Assembly: GCA_038229135.1 (NCBI GenBank)
Contig: JBBROS010000009.1
Coordinates: 34,828 to 98,827, forward strand
DNA: 64,000 nt
DNA from: JBBROS01 sp038229135
GTDB taxonomy: Bacteria; Pseudomonadota; Alphaproteobacteria; Acetobacterales; Acetobacteraceae
Reading direction: 5' to 3'
Below are positions 1 to 7,702 of this stretch, one piece after another (within the stretch, counting starts at the first letter, position 1; each line of letters begins with the position of its first letter). Under the pieces are notes generated by a model. It searched no databases. It was not told where the DNA came from and worked only from the letters and a program-made list of their open reading frames with translations. Both the position numbers and the translations under genes were made by a program.

Positions 1-1
1 G

Positions 2-697
2 CGGCCCGTGATCGAGGCCGAGGCCCGCGGTGCCCGCGTCGTGTTCAACTCCGAGCCCGGGCGGCCCAACGGCGGCGTCGTCACCGGGCGCAAGGGGGGC
101 GTGTTCATGGGCCTGCGCATCGAAGGCCGCGCAGCGCACTCGGGCGGCAATTTCGAGCACGGCATCTCCGCCATCGAGGAGCTCGCCCGCAAGATCGTGG
201 CGCTGCACGCGCTGACGGACCTGGCGCGCGGGATCACCCTCAACGTGGGCCTCGTCAGCGGCGGCCAATCGGTCAACACCGTGGCGCCCTGGGCCGAGGC
301 GCAGATCGATCTGCGCTACGTGAAACCCGAGGACCATGACGACGTGATGGCCCGCATCGCCGCAATCGCCGCCCATGCCAACGTGCCCGGCACGCGGAGC
401 ACGCTCGAGATCAAGGGCGAGTTTTCTCCCTTGGTGCAAACGGACGCGGCACGGCGGCTGTTCGAGTTGTATGTGAGTACCGCCGCGGCCAGCGGCCTGA
501 GCGTCACGGGCGAGTTCTCGGGCGGCTGCGCCGATAGCGGGTTCACTGCCGGGGTGGGCACGCCGACCATCTGCGCCGTGGGCCCCGTGGGCGGCAAGGC
601 GCACACGCCGGAGGAATACCTGGAACTGGACACGCTGGTCCCGCGTGCCCAGGCCTGCGCGCGTGCGATCCTGCAGCTCGACAAGGCAGGGCTATGA
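2..697 (+). CDS. M20 family carboxypeptidase, C-terminal part (5' end outside window)
   Basis: This is the C-terminal 231 residues of a zinc-dependent M20 peptidase of the carboxypeptidase G2/glutamate carboxypeptidase type. Such enzymes release an amino acid, often glutamate, from an acyl or peptidyl conjugate. The dimerisation domain begins at GRAAHSGGNFEHG and includes SVNTVAP and the DLRYV strand. The C-terminal catalytic part has GGCADSGF and GKAHTPEEY, which carries the last metal-ligand histidine. The N-terminal zinc-binding motifs lie left of the window, so the true start cannot be seen. The stop overlaps the next start in an ATGA, so it is probably co-transcribed with the binding protein and flavin monooxygenase that follow. 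The substrate cannot be deduced from the sequence. Confidence 0.85.
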   Translation, partial: RPVIEAEARGARVVFNSEPGRPNGGVVTGRKGGVFMGLRIEGRAAHSGGNFEHGISAIEELARKIVALHALTDLARGITLNVGLVSGGQSVNTVAPWAEAQIDLRYVKPEDHDDVMARIAAIAAHANVPGTRSTLEIKGEFSPLVQTDAARRLFELYVSTAAASGLSVTGEFSGGCADSGFTAGVGTPTICAVGPVGGKAHTPEEYLELDTLVPRAQACARAILQLDKAGL

Positions 698-1476
698 GCG
701 TGAAGACCCTCGTCGCCGCCCTCGCGCTCCTCGCCGCGGGCCCTGCCGCCGCGCAAGACGCCACGCGCGCCCTGGCCCCCACGGGGACGCTCCGGGCCGC
801 CATCAACTACGGCAACCCGGTGCTGGCCCAGCGCGGCCCGGCCGGCCCGGGCGGCGTCTCCGTGGCCCTTGCCCGGGCGTTGGGTGCACGGCTCGGAGTG
901 CCGGTCCAGCTCATCGAGTTCAACAGCGCCGGCGCCGTGACGGACGCGCTGGCGGCCGGCGGCTACGACGTCTGCTTCCTCGCCATCGACCCGGTACGCG
1001 GCCAGGGCCTGGCGTTCACGGCGCCCTACGTGCTGATCGAGGGCGCCTACGCCGTCCGGGGTGCCTCCACGCTGCAGGCGAATGCGGAGGTGGACCGCGC
1101 CGGCACCACCGTGCTCGTGGCCCGGGGCAGCGCCTATGACCTCTATCTCACCCGAGCGCTCACCCAAGCGACGCTGATGCGCCTGCCCACCGGGGAGGAA
1201 GCCGGCGCCGCCTTCGCGGCCGGGCGGGGCGACGTGCTGGCCGGCGTCAAGCAGGCCATGGGCGGCCTGGTTGCCGCCAACCCGGGCATGCGGCTGCTCC
1301 CGGGCGCCTTCATGGCGATCGAACAGGCCATGGCCACCCCGCGCGACCGTGTCTCCGGCGACTTGGCCGAGGCGCTGGCCACGCTCCAGGCCTTCATCGC
1401 CGAGGCCAAGGCCACCGGCGTGGTCGCCGCCGCCCTGGCCGAGACGGGCCAGCACGACGCGAGGGTCGCGAACTGA
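694..1476 (+). CDS. ABC transporter substrate-binding protein, amino-acid type (SBP_bac_3)
   Basis: This 260-residue periplasmic binding protein of the family 3 (amino acid/opine) fold has a clear Sec signal peptide ending near AAGPAAAQDA. The mature part begins with TGTLRAAINYGNPVL, which resembles the usual GxLRVG entry strand. It continues with the ALARALGARLGVP helix, DVCFLAIDP and FTAPYVLIEGAYAV, typical of the ligand-binding cleft. It is translationally coupled to the M20 peptidase upstream (ATGA) and to the flavin monooxygenase downstream (TGATG). No permease or ATPase lies next to it in the window, so its transporter partners are elsewhere or left of the window. The ligand is unknown. 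Confidence 0.85.
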   Translation: MSVKTLVAALALLAAGPAAAQDATRALAPTGTLRAAINYGNPVLAQRGPAGPGGVSVALARALGARLGVPVQLIEFNSAGAVTDALAAGGYDVCFLAIDPVRGQGLAFTAPYVLIEGAYAVRGASTLQANAEVDRAGTTVLVARGSAYDLYLTRALTQATLMRLPTGEEAGAAFAAGRGDVLAGVKQAMGGLVAANPGMRLLPGAFMAIEQAMATPRDRVSGDLAEALATLQAFIAEAKATGVVAAALAETGQHDARVAN

Positions 1477-2816
1477 TGAGGCAGATCCGCCTCAACGCCT
1501 TCGACATGGCCACCCCCGGCCACATCCAGCAGGGGATGTGGTCCCACCCTCGCGACACCGCACACCGCTACAACCGCCTCGATCACTGGACCGGCCTCGC
1601 CCGCCTGCTCGAGCGTGGACTCTTCGACGGGTTGTTCCTGGCCGACGTGCTGGGCCTCTACGACGTTTATGGCGGCACCCCCGATGCCGCACTCCGGGCC
1701 GGCGTGCAGGTGCCGCTGCTGGACCCGCTCCTGCTCGTGCCCGCCATGGCCGCCGCAACCCGGCACCTCGGCTTCGGCGTGACGTGCAACCTGGCCTACG
1801 AGCCGCCCTACCTATTCGCCCGGCGCATGAGCACGCTGGACCACCTGACCGACGGGCGGATAGGCTGGAACGTCGTGACGGGCTACCTCGACAGCGCCGC
1901 CCGTGCACTGGGCTACGCCGGGCAGATGGCGCACGACGACCGCTACGACCTGGCCGACGAGTACATGGAGGCCGTTTACGCCCTGTGGGAAGGCTCCTGG
2001 GCCGACGACGCCGTGCAGCGCACCCCGGGCCAATACACGGACCCGGCCCGCGTACGCCGCATCGAGCACGACGGCCCTCAATACCGCATGAGCGCCATCC
2101 ACCTCTGCGAACCCTCGCCGCAGCGGACCCCGGTGCTCTACCAGGCCGGCGCCAGCGACCGTGGCCGGACCTTCGCCGGGCGGCATGCGGAGTGCGTGTT
2201 CGTGAACGGCACCACCCGCGCCATCGTGGCCGGCATCGTTGCGGACCTGCGCGCCCGCGCCGCCCCTCGCCCTATCCAGGTGATGGTGGGCGCCACGGTC
2301 GTGGTGGGCCGCACGGAGCGGGAGGCGCAGGAGATGCTTGCCGACTACGCCGCCCGCGCGAGCGCCGAGGGCGCGCTGGCCCACGCGTCCAGCTCGCTCG
2401 GCATCGACTTCTCCCGTTACGGCATGGACGAGCCCATCCAGGCCGGCCAGACGAACGCGATCCAGAGCAACGTCGCCGCCATGGCCAAGGTCGCGGGCCC
2501 CACCTGGACCAAGCGCAAGCTGCTCGAGCAGTCCGTGCTGGGCAGCCGCCAGCCCCCCATCGTCGGCAGCCCGGCGCAGGTGGCGGACGCGCTGCAGGCC
2601 TGGATGGACGAGGCCGGGGTGGATGGCTTCAACCTGTCCCGCACGGTGATGCCCGAGTGCCTGGAGAGCGTGATCGACCTGGTTGTCCCGCTGCTGCAGG
2701 AGCGCGGTGCCTACAAGGCCGGCTACACGCCCGGCACCTACCGGGAGAAGCTGTTCGGCGCCGGGCCCAGGCTGCCGCCGGAGCACCCTGCCGCGTGTCA
2801 TCGCATGACCGCCTGA
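1476..2816 (+). CDS. NtaA/SnaA/DszA-family flavin-dependent monooxygenase
   Basis: This 446-residue protein belongs to the luciferase-like monooxygenase superfamily, NtaA/SnaA/DszA branch. Those enzymes use FMNH2 from a separate reductase to oxidise nitrilotriacetate, EDTA, dibenzothiophene sulfone or similar compounds. Typical features are the N-terminal RLNAFDMATPGHIQQGMW, the long insertion with DVLGLYDVYGG, the substrate-loop strand GFGVTCNLAYEPPYLFARR, and the FMN-region DGRIGWNVVTGYLDSAA. The late VDGFNLSRTVMPECLE is the family's C-terminal signature. Length is normal for the family (about 440-460). It starts inside the stop of the binding-protein gene, which suggests an uptake-plus-oxidation operon. 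No flavin reductase is visible nearby. The substrate is not deducible. Confidence 0.88.
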   Translation: MRQIRLNAFDMATPGHIQQGMWSHPRDTAHRYNRLDHWTGLARLLERGLFDGLFLADVLGLYDVYGGTPDAALRAGVQVPLLDPLLLVPAMAAATRHLGFGVTCNLAYEPPYLFARRMSTLDHLTDGRIGWNVVTGYLDSAARALGYAGQMAHDDRYDLADEYMEAVYALWEGSWADDAVQRTPGQYTDPARVRRIEHDGPQYRMSAIHLCEPSPQRTPVLYQAGASDRGRTFAGRHAECVFVNGTTRAIVAGIVADLRARAAPRPIQVMVGATVVVGRTEREAQEMLADYAARASAEGALAHASSSLGIDFSRYGMDEPIQAGQTNAIQSNVAAMAKVAGPTWTKRKLLEQSVLGSRQPPIVGSPAQVADALQAWMDEAGVDGFNLSRTVMPECLESVIDLVVPLLQERGAYKAGYTPGTYREKLFGAGPRLPPEHPAACHRMTA

Positions 2817-2826
2817 GGCTTGGCGG

Positions 2827-4599
2827 TCAGGCCCCGAACTGCGCCATGAGGTCCCGCGTGCGCTGGGCGTCGACCTGCTTCATCACCTGCCAGGTCAGCC
2901 GCTGGCAGTCGTCGATCGTGGTGCTGCGCACGGCCTGCTTCACGCGCGGCACGCTGGCGGCGTTCATGCTGAAGCTGCGCAGGCCGAGGCCCAGCAGCAG
3001 GGGCGTCATGGCCGGGTTGGCAGCCATCTCGCCGCACACGCTCACCGGGATGCGGTGCCGGGCGCCGGCCTCGACGGTAAACTGGATGAGCCGCAGCATG
3101 GCCGGGTGCAGCGGATCGTACAGGTCGGCCACGTCCGACTCGCCGCGGTCGACGGCCAGCGCATACATGCAGAGGTCGTTCGTGCCGATGGCGAAGAAGT
3201 CGGCGACGGAGGCCAGCGCATCGGCCGACAGGGCGGCGCCGGGCGTCTCGACCATGATGCCGAGCGGCGGAAGGGCGGCGGGCAGCGTCACGCCAGCCTG
3301 CCGCAGCGCCTGGGCGGCACGGTCGTAATGCACCCGGGCGGCGCGCACCTCGGCCACGTTCGTGACCATGGGAAGCATCACGCGCACCGGCCCCGCGAGG
3401 CTCGCGCGCAGGATCGCGCGGAGCTGCGTCTCGAGCAGCGCCGGCTGGCGCAGCAGGAGGCGGATGCCGCGGAGGCCCAGCGCCGGGTTCGCGTCGACCA
3501 TATCCGGCACCAGGCCGGCCGAGCTCAGCGCCTCGATCTCCTTCTCGCCGCCCCAGTCCAGCACGCGGATGGTCACCGGGTCGCCCTGCATGGTCTCCAC
3601 CACGGTGCGGTAGGTCTCGGCCTGCTGCGCCTCGTCCGGCACCGTGTCACGGTTCATGAACAGGAACTCGGAGCGTAGCAGCCCGATGCCGGCCGCCCCC
3701 GACTGCGCGATCATGGGCAGCTCGACGGGCAGCTCGAAATTGGCCTGCAGCTCGACCGCCTCGCCATCGAGCGTGACGCTGGGCAGGCGGCGCAGGCGGC
3801 TCAGGCGCTGCCGCTCGCGCGCGTAGTTTGCCACTGCACGGCGCGCGCCAGCCAGCGTGGCCGGCGCCGGGTCCACCACGACGGTGCCGGCGGACCCGTC
3901 CAGCACCAGCGTGGCCCCCGCCCGGAGGCCTGCGATCAGCCCCGGCGCGCCCAGCACGGAGGGGATCCCGAGGGCGCGGAGCATGATGGCGGTATGCCCG
4001 TCCGTCCCGCCCTCCTCGGTGGCCACGCCTGCGATGCGCGCCGGATCGATGAGGGCAGCGTCGCTCGGGCGCAGGGCCTCGGCCACCAGGATGGAGCCAG
4101 GCGCGCTGTCGGCGAAGCTGCGGAAGGGCGCGCGGGTGAGGTTGCGCACCAGGCGGCGGCCGATCTCGCGCACCTCGTCGGCCTGGCGCTTGGCATCCGC
4201 CGCCTCCAGCGCGTGGGCGATGCTGTTCGCCTCCTCCATGGTGGCGGTCTCGGCCGAAACGAGCTTTTCCTCCACCCGCGTCCGGGCGCCGCGCACCAGG
4301 CGTGAGGGGCCGAGCATCTGCAGGTAGGCGTCCAGCAGCGGCGCGATCTCACCCTGGCTCTCCTCGGGCAGCACGGCGACGCGGGCGCGCAGCTTCAGCA
4401 GCTGCTTGCGGGACTGGCGGATGGCGCTCTCGAGCCGGGCGAGCTCGGCCTGGATGTCGGCAGCGTGGATGCGCTGGCGGGTAACGATCGCGGGCGCCTC
4501 GACGGTGCGGAACACCGGGCCGATCGCGACGCCCGGGGAGGCCGGGATACCGACCAGCCGCCGCTCCTCGTGCGCTCCGCCCGCGTCAGTCCTGCTCAT
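2827..4599 (-). CDS. ptsI: Phosphoenolpyruvate-protein phosphotransferase (PTS enzyme I)
   Basis: Enzyme I starts the PTS phosphorelay by taking phosphate from PEP onto a histidine and passing it to HPr in the cytoplasm. The 590 residues match classical EI length. There is no N-terminal GAF domain, unlike the EI-Ntr (PtsP) type common in proteobacteria. The N-terminal HPr-binding domain begins at LVGIPASPGVAIGP. The swivelling domain carries the phospho-acceptor His202 in GGTDGHTAIMLRALGIP. The PEP-binding barrel includes GLLRSEFLFMNRD, RVLDWGGEKE and the catalytic cysteine in VSVCGEMAANP. It is last in the leftward operon hprK-rapZ-manX-ptsH-ptsI and overlaps ptsH by 14 bases. No sugar permease (EIIBC) is present here, so its role is probably regulatory. 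Confidence 0.95.
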   Translation of the reverse strand: MSRTDAGGAHEERRLVGIPASPGVAIGPVFRTVEAPAIVTRQRIHAADIQAELARLESAIRQSRKQLLKLRARVAVLPEESQGEIAPLLDAYLQMLGPSRLVRGARTRVEEKLVSAETATMEEANSIAHALEAADAKRQADEVREIGRRLVRNLTRAPFRSFADSAPGSILVAEALRPSDAALIDPARIAGVATEEGGTDGHTAIMLRALGIPSVLGAPGLIAGLRAGATLVLDGSAGTVVVDPAPATLAGARRAVANYARERQRLSRLRRLPSVTLDGEAVELQANFELPVELPMIAQSGAAGIGLLRSEFLFMNRDTVPDEAQQAETYRTVVETMQGDPVTIRVLDWGGEKEIEALSSAGLVPDMVDANPALGLRGIRLLLRQPALLETQLRAILRASLAGPVRVMLPMVTNVAEVRAARVHYDRAAQALRQAGVTLPAALPPLGIMVETPGAALSADALASVADFFAIGTNDLCMYALAVDRGESDVADLYDPLHPAMLRLIQFTVEAGARHRIPVSVCGEMAANPAMTPLLLGLGLRSFSMNAASVPRVKQAVRSTTIDDCQRLTWQVMKQVDAQRTRDLMAQFGA

Positions 4600-4879
4600 T
4601 GAAGCCAGCCTCGACGAGCGAGCCCAGCGCGTCCAGCGCCTCCTTGGCGTCCCATCCTTCGGCCTGGACCTCGATTGTGGAGCCCATGCCGGCGCCGAGC
4701 ATCATGAGGCCCATGATGGAGCGTGCGGAGACGCTCTGCCCATCCCGCAGCACATCCACCGAGGCGCCGAAGCGCTCGGCCATCGTCACGAACTTGGCGG
4801 CCGCCCGGGCATGCAGGCCACGGCGGTTCACGATGCGGAAGGTTCTGGACAGGGTCGCCGACCCAGCCTCGTCGGTCAC
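4586..4879 (-). CDS. ptsH: HPr family phosphocarrier protein
   Basis: HPr shuttles phosphate between EI and EIIA and is also the target of HPr kinase. I chose the GTG at 4879 because it overlaps the manX stop (GTGA) and gives a 97-residue protein. A longer reading frame upstream would run inside manX. The phosphohistidine is His23 in NRRGLHARAAAKF. The regulatory serine is Ser54 in SARSIMGLMML. Their 31-residue separation equals that of His15 and Ser46 in Gram-positive HPr, so both phosphorylation sites are present. This fits the presence of hprK in the same operon. The end overlaps ptsI by 14 bases. Confidence 0.93.
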   Translation of the reverse strand: MTDEAGSATLSRTFRIVNRRGLHARAAAKFVTMAERFGASVDVLRDGQSVSARSIMGLMMLGAGMGSTIEVQAEGWDAKEALDALGSLVEAGFNEQD

Positions 4880-5292
4880 GACCCCGTCTTGCGGCAGGAC
4901 GGCAGCACGTGCGAGGCGGCGGCGATGTATTTTCGCCCGGCCGCCTGCGCGCAGTCCACGCATTCGCCCAGCGTCTGGCTGCCGCGCACCTTGGCCAGCT
5001 TCACGAGCATGGGCAGGTTCACGCCCGAGAGCACCTCCACCCCATCCCGCGTCATCATCGAGATGGCGAGGTTGCTGGGCGTGCCGCCGAACATGTCGGT
5101 GAGCAGCACGACGCCGTCGCCCTGGTCCACCGCGTCCATCTTGGCACGGATGTCCGCACGGCGGCCCTCCATGTCGTCATCGGGGCCGATGCAGATCGTC
5201 GCGACGTTCCGCTGCGGGCCGACGACATGCTCCATGGCGGAGCGCAGCTCGTCGGCGAGACGGCCGTGGGTTACCAGCACGAGGCCGATCAT
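4876..5292 (-). CDS. manX: PTS EIIA component, mannose/fructose type
   Basis: This is a 138-residue EIIA-Man domain, a cytoplasmic phosphocarrier that accepts phosphate from HPr on a histidine. The start ATG at 5292 is preferred over an upstream in-frame start at 5364 because it lies just after the rapZ stop and begins with the expected first strand MIGLVLVTHGRLADEL, in which His9 is the acceptor. Further family motifs are GDGVVLLTDMFGGTPSN and the VEVLSGVNLPMLVKL strand. In alphaproteobacteria this protein stands without EIIB, EIIC or EIID and is thought to be regulatory. The same holds here, since none of those genes is in the window. It is coupled to ptsH by a GTGA overlap. Confidence 0.92.
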   Translation of the reverse strand: MIGLVLVTHGRLADELRSAMEHVVGPQRNVATICIGPDDDMEGRRADIRAKMDAVDQGDGVVLLTDMFGGTPSNLAISMMTRDGVEVLSGVNLPMLVKLAKVRGSQTLGECVDCAQAAGRKYIAAASHVLPSCRKTGS

Positions 5293-5302
5293 GATCGGGG
5301 GG

Positions 5303-6274
5303 TCAAGCCTTTCCTGAAGCGGCGCTGGCGGACATCGGGCGATCGGCTCCTTGATCGCCTGCAATGCCGCCTTGTTCGCCGCGGGTCAATTCCTTCGACG
5401 CCTCGTCGGCAAGTTCCCGATGAAGTACGTTCACCTGCCATTGACGCAAACCGCCCGTCGCCTCCGCCGCGTCCCGCAGGGCCGGCGCCAAACGCTCGAC
5501 GATGCGGACGGACCGATGCCGGCCGCCCGTGCAACCCACGGCGATCGTCGCGTATTTCTTGCCCTCCTGCACGAAGCGCGGAAGGACCAGCTGAAGCATG
5601 TTCTCGACCATGCCGTAAAAGACCTCGAAGTCCGGGTCGGCCTCGACATAGGCGGCGACTGCCATGTCCTTCCCGGTGCCTGGCCGTAATATGGGATCGT
5701 AGTGGGGATTCCGAAGAAAACGTGCGTCGAACACCATGTCGGCCTCGCGTGGCAGCCCCTCGGGAAATGCGAACGACGTGAGCGTGACAGCGAGCGGCCC
5801 CGGTCCATCGGTGCCGGGCAGGAACCGGCGTTCGACGATCCGGCGCAGCTCTGGCAGCGGCAGGCCGGATGTGTCGATGAACAGGTCAGCGCCGTGCCGG
5901 AGCGGGGCGGTCAGCGTGGCCTCGTGCTCGATCCCGTCCGCGACCCGGCCGTGCGGCGACAGGGGGTGGCGGCGACGGCTTTCCGTGTAGCGCCGGAGCA
6001 GCGCCGGGGTGTCGGCCCAGGCATAGACGAGGTCCACGCGGCGGCCGGGGTCTTGCCGGAGCTGGGCGAGGGTGGCGAGCACGCCGTCGGCGTCGAAGCC
6101 GCGGGTGCGGGCGTCGAGGCCGATCGCGAGCGGGCGGTCACCTCGGGCGACGAGCGTGTCGACCATGGTCAGCGGCGGGTTGTCGACCGCCTCGTAGCCG
6201 AGGTCCTCGAGGGCGCGGAGGATGGAGGCCTTGCCGGCGCCGGAGAGCCCGGTCACGAGCACGACCGGGTTCAT
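5303..6274 (-). CDS. rapZ: RNase adapter/nucleotide-binding protein RapZ (YvcJ family)
   Basis: This 323-residue RapZ/YvcJ P-loop protein belongs to the family that, in enterobacteria, guides RNase E to the GlmZ small RNA and so controls amino-sugar synthesis. The ATG at 6274 overlaps the hprK stop (ATGA). Visible motifs are the P-loop GLSGAGKAS (residues 9-17), ALEDLGYEAVDNPP, SFAFPEGLPREADMVFDARFL-type strands, and the C-terminal YATIAVGCTGGRHRSV, the RapZ signature. The P-loop is slightly atypical: alanine follows the lysine, where serine or threonine is usual, with serine one place later. It is second in the PTS operon. Its RNA target in alphaproteobacteria is not established. Confidence 0.93.
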   Translation of the reverse strand: MNPVVLVTGLSGAGKASILRALEDLGYEAVDNPPLTMVDTLVARGDRPLAIGLDARTRGFDADGVLATLAQLRQDPGRRVDLVYAWADTPALLRRYTESRRRHPLSPHGRVADGIEHEATLTAPLRHGADLFIDTSGLPLPELRRIVERRFLPGTDGPGPLAVTLTSFAFPEGLPREADMVFDARFLRNPHYDPILRPGTGKDMAVAAYVEADPDFEVFYGMVENMLQLVLPRFVQEGKKYATIAVGCTGGRHRSVRIVERLAPALRDAAEATGGLRQWQVNVLHRELADEASKELTRGEQGGIAGDQGADRPMSASAASGKA

Positions 6275-6681
6275 GCGAAGGCGCCAGCCACAACGCCGAT
6301 TTGGCCCTGCACGGCCTGGAGCGCCAGCACGAGACGTTCCGGGGCGGAGGCGCTTGCCGGGTCGATGTGTATGGCGGGCAGGCCTTGCCACGTAGAGGGC
6401 AGCGGCATGCGCTCGCCGCGGCCCATATGCGCCACGAGTGCGAGCCGCGCTGCCTCGAGGTGCGGCAGCCGGACCACGCCGAGGCCGCGGACCTCGAGCA
6501 GCCCGGCCAGGGCGGCCGGGGCCTGGGCCACTCCATCGACGATGTCCACGCGGTCGTCCGCCACCAGGTCGAAGCCATGATGGAGCAGCCGGAGCACGAG
6601 GTCGGACTTGCCCGAGCCTGGTGGCCCCATCAGCAGCACGCCTGCCCCGTTATGGGCGGCACAGCTTGCGTGGATGGACAT
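6271..6681 (-). CDS. hprK: HPr kinase/phosphorylase, short alphaproteobacterial form
   Basis: HprK phosphorylates a serine of HPr using ATP and can reverse the reaction, linking the PTS to energy status. This copy has only 136 residues, against about 310 in Firmicutes. It corresponds to the C-terminal kinase domain alone, which is normal in alphaproteobacteria. The P-loop GPPGSGKS lies at residues 19-26, followed by DLVLRLL and LVADDRVDI, the conserved double-aspartate motif. I chose the ATG at 6681 because residues upstream of it show no family similarity and the protein then begins shortly before the P-loop. It is first in the operon, divergent from the dehydratase gene across about 90 bases. 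Confidence 0.92.
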   Translation of the reverse strand: MSIHASCAAHNGAGVLLMGPPGSGKSDLVLRLLHHGFDLVADDRVDIVDGVAQAPAALAGLLEVRGLGVVRLPHLEAARLALVAHMGRGERMPLPSTWQGLPAIHIDPASASAPERLVLALQAVQGQIGVVAGAFA

Positions 6682-6772
6682 CGTCCTGCGGTTTTGGGCC
6701 GGTTCGGGCCAGAAGGGAAGGGCTTTGTGCTCGCCCGGTTGTGCAGCCCCGGCCCGCATGCGACCGTTGGCG

Positions 6773-7702
6773 ATGCTCAATCGCGACACGATCGAGGCGG
6801 CCGCCGCGCGCCTGTCATCCCACGTCCGGCGGACGCCGGTGATGCGCTTGGAGGATGACCTTCCGTCGGCCCCCGGCTGCGTGCTGAAGCTCGAGTTCCT
6901 GCAGCACACGGGCAGCTTCAAGGCCCGGGGCGCGTTCAACCGGCTTCTGACCGACGCCGGCCCGGGCGGCGTTGCCGCGGCGAGCGGGGGCAACCATGGC
7001 GCGGCGGTGGCCTATGCGGCGCGGGCGCTGGGCCGGGCAGCGACGGTGTTCGTGCCGCAGCCGACGCCCGAGGTGAAGGCCGTGCGGATTGCGGGCTACG
7101 GGGCGACGGTGATGCGGGGGGGTGCGAACTACGCCGAGGCAGCCGAGGCCTGTCGCGCCTTCGCCGAGGAGCGAGGGCTGCTCAACGTGCATGCCTACGA
7201 CCACGAGGCGGTGCTGGCCGGGCAGGGGACCGTAGGACGCGAGCTGGAGGCGGATGCGCCGGAGTGCACGCACGTGCTGGTCGCCGTAGGTGGAGGCGGG
7301 CTGATCGGCGGTGTGGCCGCATGGTATCTGGATGGGCCGACGCGGGTGGTGGCGGTGGAGCCCGAGCTTTGCCCCTCGCTGCATTCCGCCCTGGCAGCGG
7401 GCCGCCCCATACCGGTCGAGGTGGGCGGGCTTGCGGCGGACAGTCTCGGCGCCCGGCAGGTGGGCACGCACATGTTCGCGGTGGCCCAGCAGTCCGGGAT
7501 CGAGGTGGTGCTGGTGCCGGACGGCTCGATCCGTGCGGCGCAGCGATGGTTGTGGGAGCGCCTGCGGATCGTGGCCGAGCCGGGCGGCGCGGCAGCGCTT
7601 GCGCCGTTGCTCGACGGGCGATGGGTGCCGCCGCCGGGTGCGCGCTTGGGTGTCGTGCTGTGCGGCGCGAATACGGCGCCGGATGTTTCACGTGAAACGT
7701 AG
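6773..7702 (+). CDS. PLP-dependent threonine/serine dehydratase-like enzyme
   Basis: This 309-residue fold-type II PLP enzyme of the threonine/serine dehydratase (tryptophan synthase beta) family deaminates threonine or serine to the 2-oxo acid. The Schiff-base lysine sits in HTGSFKARGAFNRL, the substrate loop is SGGNHGAAVAYAA, and the phosphate-binding loop is VAVGGGGLIGG. It lacks the C-terminal ACT regulatory domain of biosynthetic IlvA, so it is probably catabolic or a related racemase/dehydratase. The start at 6773 (MLNRDTIEAAA) fits family N-termini; an in-frame ATG at 6758 is an alternative. It ends directly against the convergent chvG gene, and its last codons form the parS-like site. 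Confidence 0.85.
   Translation: MLNRDTIEAAAARLSSHVRRTPVMRLEDDLPSAPGCVLKLEFLQHTGSFKARGAFNRLLTDAGPGGVAAASGGNHGAAVAYAARALGRAATVFVPQPTPEVKAVRIAGYGATVMRGGANYAEAAEACRAFAEERGLLNVHAYDHEAVLAGQGTVGRELEADAPECTHVLVAVGGGGLIGGVAAWYLDGPTRVVAVEPELCPSLHSALAAGRPIPVEVGGLAADSLGARQVGTHMFAVAQQSGIEVVLVPDGSIRAAQRWLWERLRIVAEPGGAAALAPLLDGRWVPPPGARLGVVLCGANTAPDVSRET
7684..7699. other. parS-like ParB-binding site
   Basis: The sequence TGTTTCACGTGAAACG matches the bacterial parS consensus TGTTTCACGTGAAACA at 15 of 16 positions. It contains the perfect 14-base palindrome GTTTCACGTGAAAC at 7685-7698. ParB binds such sites and spreads from them to organise chromosome segregation; they cluster near oriC. The site lies in the last codons of the dehydratase gene (VSRET then stop) and directly abuts the convergent chvG stop. 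No parA or parB gene is in the window. The identity of the site is strong by sequence; its use in the cell is inferred. Confidence 0.8.

Noticed and set aside
2827..4599. EI-Ntr (PtsP) identity for the enzyme I gene
   Set aside because: The protein begins with the HPr-binding domain and lacks the N-terminal GAF domain of PtsP.
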